Origin: Mesorhizobium helmanticense
GTDB taxonomy: Bacteria > Pseudomonadota > Alphaproteobacteria > Rhizobiales > Rhizobiaceae
NCBI RefSeq assembly: GCF_003034915.1
Contig: NZ_PZJX01000040.1
Coordinates: forward strand, 122,862 to 186,861
Direction: 5' to 3'
DNA length: 64,000 bases
Positions 43,861 through 51,480 of this stretch are shown here, piece after piece. The position numbers were made by a program, and so were the translations under genes. The notes below the pieces were generated by a model that saw only the letters and a program-made list of their open reading frames with translations, did no database searches and was not told the DNA's origin. Every line of letters begins with the position of its first letter. Position 1 is the stretch's first letter.

Positions 43861-43987
43861 TACCCCTCCCCCTTGCGGGGAGGGAGGCCCGAAGGGCCGG
43901 GAGGGGTCGGTTCATGCCGAGCTCTACGCCCAGCGACCCCACCCCGATCCGCTGCGCGGATCGACCCTCCCCTTGAGGGGGAGGGTA
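43861..43987. repeat. Compound palindromic intergenic repeat
   Basis: Four hairpins lie in a row: CCCTCCCC/GGGGAGGG (43864-43871 with 43877-43884), GGCCC/GGGCC (43886-43890 with 43894-43898), CGATCCGC/GCGGATCG (43945-43952 with 43956-43963) and CCCTCCCC/GGGGAGGG (43965-43972 with 43978-43985). Identical outer arms at both ends give a mosaic-element look. Such elements are common between genes in Mesorhizobium and relatives. It lies between two genes of one operon. Confidence 0.7.
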
Positions 43988-43994
43988 AGCCGCC

Positions 43995-45050
43995 TCAAAT
44001 TCCCATCATGGCGCGCAGCATCTTCTTGTCGGTCGTGCCGCCGGCAAAATCGTCGAATGCCTTTTCCGTCACCCTGATGATGTGATGCTGGATGAAGGGC
44101 GCGCCTTCGGCGGCACCATCCTCGGGATGCTTGAGGCAGCATTCCCATTCCAGCACTGCCCATGAATCATAGTCATATTGGGCAAGCTTGGAGAAGATGC
44201 CGCCGAAATCAACCTGCCCGTCGCCGAGCGAGCGGAAACGCCCGGCCCGGTTGGTCCAGCTCTGGTAGCCGGAATAGACGCCTTGCCTGCCGGTCGGGTT
44301 GAACTCTGCATCCTTGACGTGGAACGCCTTGATCCGCTCGTGATAGATGTCGATGAATTCGAGATAGTCGAGCTGCTGCAGCAGGAAATGCGACGGATCG
44401 TAGTTGATGTTGCAGCGCTTGTGGCCGCCAACCGCATCGAGGAACATCTCGAAGGTCGCACCGTCGAACACGTCCTCGCCGGGATGGATTTCGTAGCCAA
44501 GGTCGACACCATTGTCCTCATAGACGTCGAGGATCGGCTTCCAGCGCTTTCCCAGTTCGGCGAACGCTTCCTCGATCAATCCCGCCGGCCGTTGCGGCCA
44601 AGGATAAAGGTAAGGAAAAGCCAACGCTCCGCAAAAGGACACCGACGCCTTGAGCCCGAGATTTTTCGAAGCCTTGGCGCCGAACTGCATCTGCTCGACC
44701 GCCCATTTCTGCCTGGCCTTCGGATTGTTATGCACCGCAGGCGGCGCGAAGCCGTCGAACTGCGCGTCATAGGCCGGATGCACCGCCACCAACTGCCCCT
44801 GCAAATGCGTCGACAGTTCGGTGATCTCGACACCGGCGTCGGCACAGATGCCCTTCACCTCGTCGCAATAGACCTGGGAAGACGCTGCTTTCTCGAGGTC
44901 GAACAGCCGGCTGTCCCAGGTCGGGATCTGCACGCCCTTGTAGCCCAACCCGGCCGCCCATTTGGTGATCGAGGCCAGCGAATTGAACGGTGCGGCGTCG
45001 CCCGCGAACTGCGCCAGAAACAGGCCTGGACCCTTCATCGTCGACGGCAT
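43995..45050 (-). CDS. Sugar phosphate isomerase/epimerase (TIM barrel, long form)
   Basis: A 351-residue xylose-isomerase-like barrel, longer than the other barrels here. Likely metal ligands are Glu in LGYEIHPGED, Asp in NINYDPSHF, His in AFHVKDAEF and Glu in AVLEWEC. The SFCGALAFPYLYPWPQRP region is typical of isomerases encoded beside Gfo/Idh enzymes. The ATG at 45050 is chosen because GGGAGG lies 6 nt upstream; for the ATG at 45056 that site would touch the codon. It is the first gene of the minus-strand operon, 102 nt from the GntR-type operator and promoter. Confidence 0.88.
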   Translation of the reverse strand: MPSTMKGPGLFLAQFAGDAAPFNSLASITKWAAGLGYKGVQIPTWDSRLFDLEKAASSQVYCDEVKGICADAGVEITELSTHLQGQLVAVHPAYDAQFDGFAPPAVHNNPKARQKWAVEQMQFGAKASKNLGLKASVSFCGALAFPYLYPWPQRPAGLIEEAFAELGKRWKPILDVYEDNGVDLGYEIHPGEDVFDGATFEMFLDAVGGHKRCNINYDPSHFLLQQLDYLEFIDIYHERIKAFHVKDAEFNPTGRQGVYSGYQSWTNRAGRFRSLGDGQVDFGGIFSKLAQYDYDSWAVLEWECCLKHPEDGAAEGAPFIQHHIIRVTEKAFDDFAGGTTDKKMLRAMMGI

Positions 45051-45151
45051 CGGCATCCTCCCTCGTTGTTTGCATGACCAAGCATAGCGCCGATTGGAAG
45101 TGGGGCCAGCCCGTTTGGTGTTTTCCCGAAGACACTTGTTTGTGTCGCCAT

Positions 45152-45183
45152 TCTGGTATTACCAAATATGGCCGAACGGTCAA
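45152..45183 (-). promoter_or_regulatory. Promoter with overlapping GntR/FadR-type operator
   Basis: On the minus strand TTGACC (45183-45178) and TAATAC (45161-45156), 16 bp apart, form a plausible promoter for the isomerase operon. The palindrome TGGTATTACCA (45154-45164), matching the FadR-subfamily pattern TNGTNNNACNA, lies over the -10. The 20-mer TCTGGTATTACCAAATATGG recurs with 17 of 20 identities at 60206-60225. The rest of the 394-nt region between the divergent genes shows no coding sequence. Confidence 0.7.
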
Positions 45184-45333
45184 GCGGCCGGACCTGCCGC
45201 CGAAGCGCCGTCAATCATCACAGAATGCAAAAATATTGTAATACATTCAACGGAGTAACCGGAGAGACAGGTTGCAGTACGCGACTTCTTGCCGTCCAGG
45301 GGAATTTGCTGTAGACCTGCCATCCAGCCCAAT

Positions 45334-45344
45334 TGGTCGAACCA
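45334..45344. promoter_or_regulatory. Second GntR/FadR-type operator
   Basis: TGGTCGAACCA is a perfect dyad matching TNGTNNNACNA, 107 nt before the ATG of the plus-strand isomerase gene and 180 bp (centre to centre) from the operator at 45154. The same sequence, in a longer perfect dyad, lies at 60384-60394 before the ABC transporter operon. Confidence 0.65.
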
Positions 45345-45450
45345 GTTAGTCGAAAAGCACTGGAGCGTCCCTGGGGAGGAATCATGCGGCGGACCTCGCT
45401 GGGGGACGGACGCGGGAAACGTGACGGGCGATTTCTGGGAAGGATAGACC

Positions 45451-46338
45451 ATGCATCTTTCGACGCACAACTGGATGCGGGCCGAGCCGTTGGAGACGAC
45501 GCTCAAGCGCATCAAGAAATTCGGCTACGAGTCGATCGAGATTTCCGGCGAACCCGAGCAGTACAAGACCAAGGAAACGCGCGCGCTCCTGAAGGAGCAC
45601 GGCATTCGCTGCTGGGGCGCGGTGACGCTGATGCTGGGCGAGCGCAACCTCGCCGCCAAGGACCAGGGCCAGCGCGAACGCTCGGTGCAGTATGTCAAGG
45701 ACGTGCTGACGATGGTCAGCGAACTTGATGGCGAAATCATCACGCTGGTTCCCGCGACCGTCGGCAAGGTGGTGCCGGACGGCACCGAGGAGGAAGAGTG
45801 GAAATGGGTGGTCGACGCCACCCGGGAATGCTTCACTCATGCCAAGAAGGTCGGCGTCAAGATCGCGGTCGAGCCGCTCAACCGCTTCGAGACCTATCTG
45901 TTCAACCGCGGCGCCCAGGCCCTCGCCTTGGCCGACGCGGTAAGCCCCGAATGCGGCGTCTGCCTCGACGCCTACCACATCCACATGGAAGAATTTAACG
46001 TCTATGACGCCATCCGTAAGGTGGGAAAACGACTGTTCGACTTCCACGTCGCCGACAATAACCGCTTTGCCGCAGGCCTCGGCCAGATCGACTGGCCGAA
46101 GATCGTCGCGACGCTGAAGGAGGTCGGCTATGACGGCGCGCTGACCAATGAGTTCGTCGCCCCTGTCGACCGCACGCCGGCCGCACCCTATCCCGACATG
46201 GTCGAGCGCCACCCGGTCGACATTTCGCCCGAACAGCTGAAATTCATCCAGGATCACGGCTCCAGCGTGCTGACCGAGAAATTCTACACCGACCAGATGC
46301 GCATCACCGCCGAAACGCTGCTGCCGCTGATCAAGTAG
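45451..46338 (+). CDS. Sugar phosphate isomerase/epimerase (TIM barrel)
   Basis: A 295-residue xylose-isomerase-like barrel. Metal-ligand candidates are Glu in IAVEPLNRFETYLFN, Asp in CLDAYHIHMEE, His in FDFHVADNNR and Glu in ALTNEFVAP. The EPLNRFETY and AYHIHMEE blocks are typical of ketose 3-epimerase relatives. GGAAGGA lies 8 nt before the ATG at 45451. It heads the plus-strand operon with the enolase-family enzyme, the GntR regulator and a 2-hydroxyacid dehydrogenase. It is the third barrel of this kind in the locus, each from a different subfamily. Confidence 0.88.
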   Translation: MHLSTHNWMRAEPLETTLKRIKKFGYESIEISGEPEQYKTKETRALLKEHGIRCWGAVTLMLGERNLAAKDQGQRERSVQYVKDVLTMVSELDGEIITLVPATVGKVVPDGTEEEEWKWVVDATRECFTHAKKVGVKIAVEPLNRFETYLFNRGAQALALADAVSPECGVCLDAYHIHMEEFNVYDAIRKVGKRLFDFHVADNNRFAAGLGQIDWPKIVATLKEVGYDGALTNEFVAPVDRTPAAPYPDMVERHPVDISPEQLKFIQDHGSSVLTEKFYTDQMRITAETLLPLIK

Positions 46339-46394
46339 CCGATCCGATTGGGAATGAGCCCTTCCGCCCGCCGGCGGTGGGGCCGGGGATGAAC

Positions 46395-47564
46395 ATGCGC
46401 ATCAAGACGGTCCAAGCCTGGTGGGTCCGCGTACCGATCGAAGCCGCGAAGCAGCATCGCAGCGACTTCGGTCAGGTGACGACGTTCGACGCCGCCATCC
46501 TGCGCATCGAGACTGACGACGGGCTGGTCGGCTGGGGTGAAGGCAAGAATGCCGCCGGTAGCGCCGGCAGCTATGGCGCCCTCGTCCACATGCTGAACCA
46601 CGAAATCGGCCCGCAACTGATCGGCAGCGATCCGGCCGACATCGGGGTAATCTGGGAGAGGCTCTACAACGGCGTGCGCTACGACACCGCCGCATGTGCC
46701 GGCCACGCCATGCCGCAACTGGCGCGGCGCGGCGTCAGCGTCGCCGCCATCAGCGCCGTCGACATCGCACTGTGGGACATTCTGGGCAAGTCGCTCGGGG
46801 TCCCGGTCTGGCGGCTGCTTGGCGGCCGTAAGCTTGACCGCATGCCGGCCTACGCTTCCGGCGGCTGGGCCTCCAGCGAGGCGATCGGCGACCAATTGAA
46901 GTCCTACATCGCCAAGGGCGGCTTCAAGGCGCTGAAGATGCGGGTCGGCGCCATGGACGGCGCTCCGCACATTTCCGCTGCCCGCGTCCGCGCCGCAAGA
47001 CAGACACTTGGCCCGGCAGTCGAGCTGATGGTCGATGCCCATGGCACCTATACAGTGGCGGAAGCCAAACGTTTTATCCATCTCGCCGGCGATCTCGATC
47101 TGGCCTGGTTCGAAGAACCCGTCATCGCCGACGACAAACCAGGGATGGCCGAGGTGCGGGCCTCCGGCTCCATCCCGATCGCCACCGGCGAAAGCGAAGC
47201 GACGCGCTACGCGTTCCGCGACCTCGCCACGCTCAAGGCGGCCGATATTTTCCAGCCGGACCCTGCCTTCTGCGGCGGCATCAGCGAGGCGATGAAGATC
47301 GGCACCATCGCCAGCGCCTTCAATCTGCGCTTCGCGCCTCATCTGTGGGCCGGTGCGCCCTGCTTCTTTGCCGGGCTCCATGTCTGCGCCGCCTCTCCGG
47401 CGAGCTTCACCGTGGAATACTCGCTCGGCGCCAACCCGATGATCCACGACCTGGTCGAGGAGACTGTCGAAGCAAAGGACGGTATGATAGCGATCCCCGA
47501 GAAACCCGGACTGGGGTTCACCATTTCAGAGCGGTTCCTGGAGGCGCACGCGCAACGCAGTTGA
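46395..47564 (+). CDS. Mandelate racemase/muconate lactonizing enzyme family (acid-sugar dehydratase-like)
   Basis: A 389-residue enolase-superfamily enzyme. An N-terminal capping domain is followed by the barrel with the catalytic Lys segment KGGFKALKMRVG, metal ligands Asp (MVDAHGTY), Glu (WFEEPV) and Glu (IATGESEA), Asp in DIFQPD and a general-acid/base His in APHLWAG, so the active site looks intact. Members commonly dehydrate sugar acids. The ATG at 46395 has GGGG 6 nt upstream; the ATG at 46389 is equally in frame. The GntR gene starts 2 nt after the stop. Confidence 0.9.
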   Translation: MRIKTVQAWWVRVPIEAAKQHRSDFGQVTTFDAAILRIETDDGLVGWGEGKNAAGSAGSYGALVHMLNHEIGPQLIGSDPADIGVIWERLYNGVRYDTAACAGHAMPQLARRGVSVAAISAVDIALWDILGKSLGVPVWRLLGGRKLDRMPAYASGGWASSEAIGDQLKSYIAKGGFKALKMRVGAMDGAPHISAARVRAARQTLGPAVELMVDAHGTYTVAEAKRFIHLAGDLDLAWFEEPVIADDKPGMAEVRASGSIPIATGESEATRYAFRDLATLKAADIFQPDPAFCGGISEAMKIGTIASAFNLRFAPHLWAGAPCFFAGLHVCAASPASFTVEYSLGANPMIHDLVEETVEAKDGMIAIPEKPGLGFTISERFLEAHAQRS

Positions 47565-47566
47565 CA

Positions 47567-48283
47567 ATGAAAGAAAAGAACCTTCTGGCCGAGCTCGCCG
47601 CTTATCTGTTCTCCCACTCCGACAAGGGGACGGGCCGGACGCCGTCGGAGCGTGAACTGGCCGAGCATTTCGCCGTCAGCCGCGGCCAGATCCGCGAGGC
47701 GCTGGCCATCCTCGAAGCCATGCGCATCGTCGAGCGCCGCGCCAAATCCGGCATCTATATCGACACCAAGCAGGCCAGCGTCGAGGCGATGGCGCTGTTC
47801 GCACGGGCCGGCCTGCCGCTTGATCCGGTGCGGATCTATGAAACGGTCGAATTGCGCAAGATACACGAGATCAAGGCGGCGGAACTGGCCTGTTCGCGCG
47901 CCACGGAGGAGAATTTCGAGCGGCTGCGCGAGATTCTGAAAGCTTCGGAGGAGCGCATTGCGGCCGGCGAAGGCCTCGCCAAGGAGGACCGCGAGTTTCA
48001 CCTCGAGATCGTGCGGGCGACCAAGAACAGCGTCTTTCACAATGTGTGCAGCGTCTACTACATGATGGGCCAGCAGCGGTTGCCGATCTATTTCAACGAT
48101 CCCGAGCGCAGCCTGCGCTCGCATGCCGAGCACATCCAGATCTACGAGGCGCTGCTGCGCCGTGACGGCAACCTCGCCCAGGCGCTGATGAGCGCCCATC
48201 TGCAAGGCGCGGAAAGCTACTGGAAGGGCCTGATCGAAGGTGGCGGGACGGAACCTCAGAGCCCGGCGCTGGAACAGGTCTGA
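47567..48283 (+). CDS. GntR-family (FadR/FCD) transcriptional regulator
   Basis: A 238-residue regulator with an N-terminal winged helix (residues 22-60: GRTPSERELAEHFAVSRGQI, REALAILEAMRIVERR) and a C-terminal FCD domain with metal/ligand-binding residues in KEDREFHLEI and RSLRSHAEHIQIYEAL. It is encoded within the operon it probably controls. FadR-type proteins bind TNGTNNNACNA; sites of that form (TGGTATTACCA, TGGTCGAACCA) occur in this operon's divergent promoter and in front of the ABC transporter at 54370-60043. Confidence 0.9.
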   Translation: MKEKNLLAELAAYLFSHSDKGTGRTPSERELAEHFAVSRGQIREALAILEAMRIVERRAKSGIYIDTKQASVEAMALFARAGLPLDPVRIYETVELRKIHEIKAAELACSRATEENFERLREILKASEERIAAGEGLAKEDREFHLEIVRATKNSVFHNVCSVYYMMGQQRLPIYFNDPERSLRSHAEHIQIYEALLRRDGNLAQALMSAHLQGAESYWKGLIEGGGTEPQSPALEQV

Positions 48284-48284
48284 C

Positions 48285-49265
48285 ATGCCCAAGATTCTGT
48301 CGACGCACACGTTGCACCCGCGCGCTTCCGCCATGCTGACCGGCGCCGGTGACCTCGTTGTCGCCTCCGCCCTCGACGCCGCCACGCTGGCCGCCGAGGC
48401 GCGCGACGCCGATGTCATCATCGTTCGCGCTCCACTGCCATCAGCGCTCTTCGAAGGGGCGAACAAGCTCAGGGCCGCGATCCGCCACGGCGCCGGCCTC
48501 GACATGGTCCCGATGGAAGCGGCGGCCGCCGCCGGCGTGCTGGTGGCGAACGTACCGGGAGTGAACGCGCGGTCCGTCGCCGAATACATTATGTTCGCGG
48601 CCCTGGCGTTGCTTCGACGTTTCCGCGTGCTGGATCGTGACTTGCGCACGAAAGGCTGGCTGGCCGGTCGCGAGCACACCGTGGTGGCCAGCGAACTCGC
48701 CGGCAAGACGATCGGCATTGTCGGCCTCGGCGCCATCGGCCAGGCGGTCGGCCATATCGCGGCACATGGCTTCGGCCTCGACGTGGTGGCGGCGGCGCGC
48801 AGCATGCGGCCGGCGCCGGACCGGGTCGGCTTGCTGTCGATTGATGCGCTGGTCGAACAGAGCGACATCATCGTTCTGTCCTGCCCGCTGACACCGGAGA
48901 CGCGTGGCCTGATCAACCGCGAGCGTATCTCTCGGATGAAGCCGGATGCCCTGCTGATCAATGTTTCGCGCGGACCGGTGATCGACGATGACGCACTGAT
49001 CGAAGCGCTGAAAAAGGGCCGCATCGGCGGCGCCGCGCTCGACGTCTTTGCGACGCAGCCGCTGCCGCCGGATCATCCTTATTTCAGCTTCGACAATGTC
49101 ATCGTCACCCCGCACATGGCGGGGATCACCGAGCAATCGATGATGCGCATGGGCACCGGCGCGGCGGCCGAGGCCTTGCTGGTGCTGGCCAACAAATTGC
49201 CGGTCAATCTGCGCAATCCCGAAGTGGTCGAGCACTACCGGCGACGCTTTCCGGCCGACACATAA
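48285..49265 (+). CDS. D-isomer-specific 2-hydroxyacid dehydrogenase
   Basis: A 326-residue NAD-dependent dehydrogenase of the SerA/GyaR superfamily. The NAD-binding motif is GLGAIGQAVG; the catalytic Arg lies in NVSRGPVIDD and the His in IVTPHMAGIT. The position usually holding the catalytic Glu (DVFE) reads DVFATQPLPP, a variant to note. It starts 1 nt after the GntR stop and closes the plus-strand operon. It may reduce or oxidise a 2-hydroxy/2-keto acid derived from the enolase-family reaction. Confidence 0.9.
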   Translation: MPKILSTHTLHPRASAMLTGAGDLVVASALDAATLAAEARDADVIIVRAPLPSALFEGANKLRAAIRHGAGLDMVPMEAAAAAGVLVANVPGVNARSVAEYIMFAALALLRRFRVLDRDLRTKGWLAGREHTVVASELAGKTIGIVGLGAIGQAVGHIAAHGFGLDVVAAARSMRPAPDRVGLLSIDALVEQSDIIVLSCPLTPETRGLINRERISRMKPDALLINVSRGPVIDDDALIEALKKGRIGGAALDVFATQPLPPDHPYFSFDNVIVTPHMAGITEQSMMRMGTGAAAEALLVLANKLPVNLRNPEVVEHYRRRFPADT

Positions 49266-49306
49266 CCCATCGCGGTTTCGCCCTAATTCTCCGCGACGTT
49301 GCAACC

Positions 49307-49687
49307 ATGTCCGGTCTTCGCCTCGCTCTTCTGACTGTTGCCGCTTGTTTGACCTGCGCATTGCCCTCGCTCGCTGCGGCCAAGAGCAGTTATGTCTATT
49401 GCGACAACGGCCTGCGCTGCGTCATGGCCCCCTGCCCGTCGAACAGCGCGCTTGATCTCGCCACCGGCAAGGTCGTCAATGGCGTGTCGATCGACATCGA
49501 TCACTTGCCGCAGGAGGACAAGGCGCTTTCCGACAGGCTCTACGCCGGCAAGCTCGTCATCGTCGGCTCCATCGAAACCCGGGCCCGGACCTTCAACGGC
49601 AGGCAATACACGCTGCCCTGGCTGGTCGCGACCGGCATCGAACGCACGGCCAAGGACAGCGAACGCAGCCACTGTTCATCGCGCTGA
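49307..49687 (+). CDS. Small secreted protein of unknown function
   Basis: A predicted 126-residue exported protein. A signal peptide (MSGLRLALLTVAACLTCALP, cleavage near LAAA) precedes a mature domain beginning YVYCDNGLRCVMAPCPS, whose three closely spaced Cys residues and a later Cys near the C terminus suggest disulfides. No enzymatic motif is visible. It lies 41 nt after the dehydrogenase gene on the same strand and converges with the amidase gene. Confidence 0.6.
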   Translation: MSGLRLALLTVAACLTCALPSLAAAKSSYVYCDNGLRCVMAPCPSNSALDLATGKVVNGVSIDIDHLPQEDKALSDRLYAGKLVIVGSIETRARTFNGRQYTLPWLVATGIERTAKDSERSHCSSR

Positions 49688-49711
49688 CCCTTCACATCAT
49701 CAGCCGACTAA

Positions 49712-51007
49712 TCAACAGCCAAGCAATGCTTCAATTTCGGCAGCGATCCGCAGCAGATACCGGTCGTGGCCATTGCGCGACACCAGCATCAGCCCGGCCG
49801 GCCGCGCGGTCCCTGGCATCGGCAATGAGATCGCGCAGAGATCGAACTGGTTGACGACCTGCGTGTTGCGCAGCAGCAGACCTTCAGTGCGTTCACGCAG
49901 ATCGGCATTCTCGGCCATCGAAACAATGGTCGGCGCCGTCACCGGTGTGGTTGGCAGCGCCAGCACATCGACCGACGCCAGCCGCTCGTCCATGGCGGCG
50001 CAGAGTGCCGTGCGACGGCGCAGTGCCCTGATGTAAACCGGCGTCGGTATTGTGGCGGCCCGCGACAATGGCTCGCTCACCCATGGGTCGACGGGCACCG
50101 ATGCGCCCGTCACCAGCCAGTCGGCATGGATTTCGGCGCCTTCCATGGCAGCGATCGATGCCCGCTTGGTGGCGGCACGCAGATCGGCAAGCAGGTCGTC
50201 GATCGATACATCCGCCAGGCGCGCGCCTGTCTGCTCGATCCTGGCGAGGCTGCGATCGAATGCCGTGGCGACCTCGCTTTCGGTGTCTTCGAAAAGCAGG
50301 CCGCGCGGGATGCCGACACGAAGTCCCGCAAGCGCAAGCGGTACAAGGGCTGCAGGTTCCTCGCCCACCATCACCGCGTCGGCCGCGGCACATTCGGCGA
50401 CGGAGCGGGCGAGCGGGCCGATGGAGTCCAGCGTGGCGGAGAGCGGGAAAGCGCCACTGAGCGGCACGCGCCGCGCCGTCGGCTTGAAGCCGACGACGCC
50501 GTTCAGCGACGCCGGAATGCGCACCGAGCCGCCAGTATCGGAGCCAATGGCGATGTCGCTGGTGGCCTCGCCGGCCGAAACGCCGGCGCCGGAGGACGAG
50601 CCGCCCGGGATCAGGCTGGCATCGACCGCGTTGCCAGGTGTGCCGTAGTGCTGGTTGTCGCCGATCGCGGTGAAGGCGAATTCGGTCATGTTGGTCTTGC
50701 CGATGATGACCGCGCCGGCCTGCCGCAACCGGCTGACGATGACGGCGTCCCGCACCGCCGGCGCCGTGGTGGCCAGCAGCAGCGAACCGGCCGTGGTCGG
50801 CTCGCCAGCGACATCGAAGAGATCCTTGATCGAGACGATGGTGCCGTCGAGTGGGCCCAGCCTCACTCCTGCCCGCTTGCGCGCATCGCTGGCGTCGGCG
50901 GCGGCCCGTGCGGCTTCGGCATAGAGCTTGGTGAACACGCGTTCTTCACCGGCACGAGCCGCAAGGCGCGCCAGCAAGCTTTCGATATGATCGCGCACGG
51001 ATTGCAT
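49712..51007 (-). CDS. Amidase-signature hydrolase
   Basis: A 431-residue amidase-signature protein with the Ser-cisSer-Lys triad: Lys in GTIVSIKDLFDVAGEP, cis-Ser in IPGGSSSGAGVSAG and nucleophile Ser in GSDTGGSVRIPA. It resembles GatA-like and aryl-amidase enzymes; no GatB/GatC partners are nearby, so tRNA amidation is unlikely. The ATG at 51007 is used; upstream in-frame codons are not family-like. It is divergent from the GFA gene with 125 nt between. Confidence 0.88.
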   Translation of the reverse strand: MQSVRDHIESLLARLAARAGEERVFTKLYAEAARAAADASDARKRAGVRLGPLDGTIVSIKDLFDVAGEPTTAGSLLLATTAPAVRDAVIVSRLRQAGAVIIGKTNMTEFAFTAIGDNQHYGTPGNAVDASLIPGGSSSGAGVSAGEATSDIAIGSDTGGSVRIPASLNGVVGFKPTARRVPLSGAFPLSATLDSIGPLARSVAECAAADAVMVGEEPAALVPLALAGLRVGIPRGLLFEDTESEVATAFDRSLARIEQTGARLADVSIDDLLADLRAATKRASIAAMEGAEIHADWLVTGASVPVDPWVSEPLSRAATIPTPVYIRALRRRTALCAAMDERLASVDVLALPTTPVTAPTIVSMAENADLRERTEGLLLRNTQVVNQFDLCAISLPMPGTARPAGLMLVSRNGHDRYLLRIAAEIEALLGC

Positions 51008-51132
51008 TTTCGGTGTCGGACTCCGGACGTCTTGAACGTCTTTCAGGCAGCGGCCAACGTCTGGCGTGCGCGAAAGGCATAACCCGGCGCGGGCGAGTTT
51101 GCACCTGTCGAAGCGACGAAAGAGGAAATCCG

Positions 51133-51480
51133 ATGCACTACAGAGGCAGCTGCCATTGCGGCAAAGTGGCATTCGAGGTGGAAGGCGAGCTTGGCGGAGC
51201 CGTGCGCTGCAATTGCTCGATCTGCTCTCGCAAGGGCGCACTGTTGTGGGCCGTGCCGTATCAGAAATTGCGGCTGCTGGCTTGGGGCGATGATCTCGGC
51301 CGGTATACGTTCGGCAAGGGCGGCATCGCGCATCGCTTCTGCCGCACCTGCGGCATCCACCCCTTCGCCGAGGACGTCGGCGAAGGGAGTGAGCGAAGCG
51401 CTTATGTCAACATCAATTGTCTGGACGGCCTCGACCTTGCCGCGGTGGAAGTTTTCGACTTCGACGGCAGCTCGGCTTAG
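51133..51480 (+). CDS. GFA-family zinc-binding protein
   Basis: A 115-residue protein of the glutathione-dependent formaldehyde-activating (GFA/Mss4-like) family. Zinc-binding Cys sets are GSCHCGKVAF, CNCSIC and FCRTCGIHPF, with an aromatic-rich beta core. Most family members have no proven activity; glutathione-hydroxymethyl formation is known for a few. AGAGGA precedes the ATG at 51133. Its stop overlaps the convergent MFS stop by 3 nt. Confidence 0.88.
   Translation: MHYRGSCHCGKVAFEVEGELGGAVRCNCSICSRKGALLWAVPYQKLRLLAWGDDLGRYTFGKGGIAHRFCRTCGIHPFAEDVGEGSERSAYVNINCLDGLDLAAVEVFDFDGSSA

Noticed and set aside
43861..43987. Repeated hairpins considered as a CRISPR array
   Set aside because: The units are different palindromes without regular spacers, and no cas gene is present.
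47339..49024. A 561-codon minus-strand frame opposite the GntR and dehydrogenase genes
   Set aside because: Ser/Arg/Ala-rich antisense shadow; the plus-strand genes are complete with recognisable motifs.
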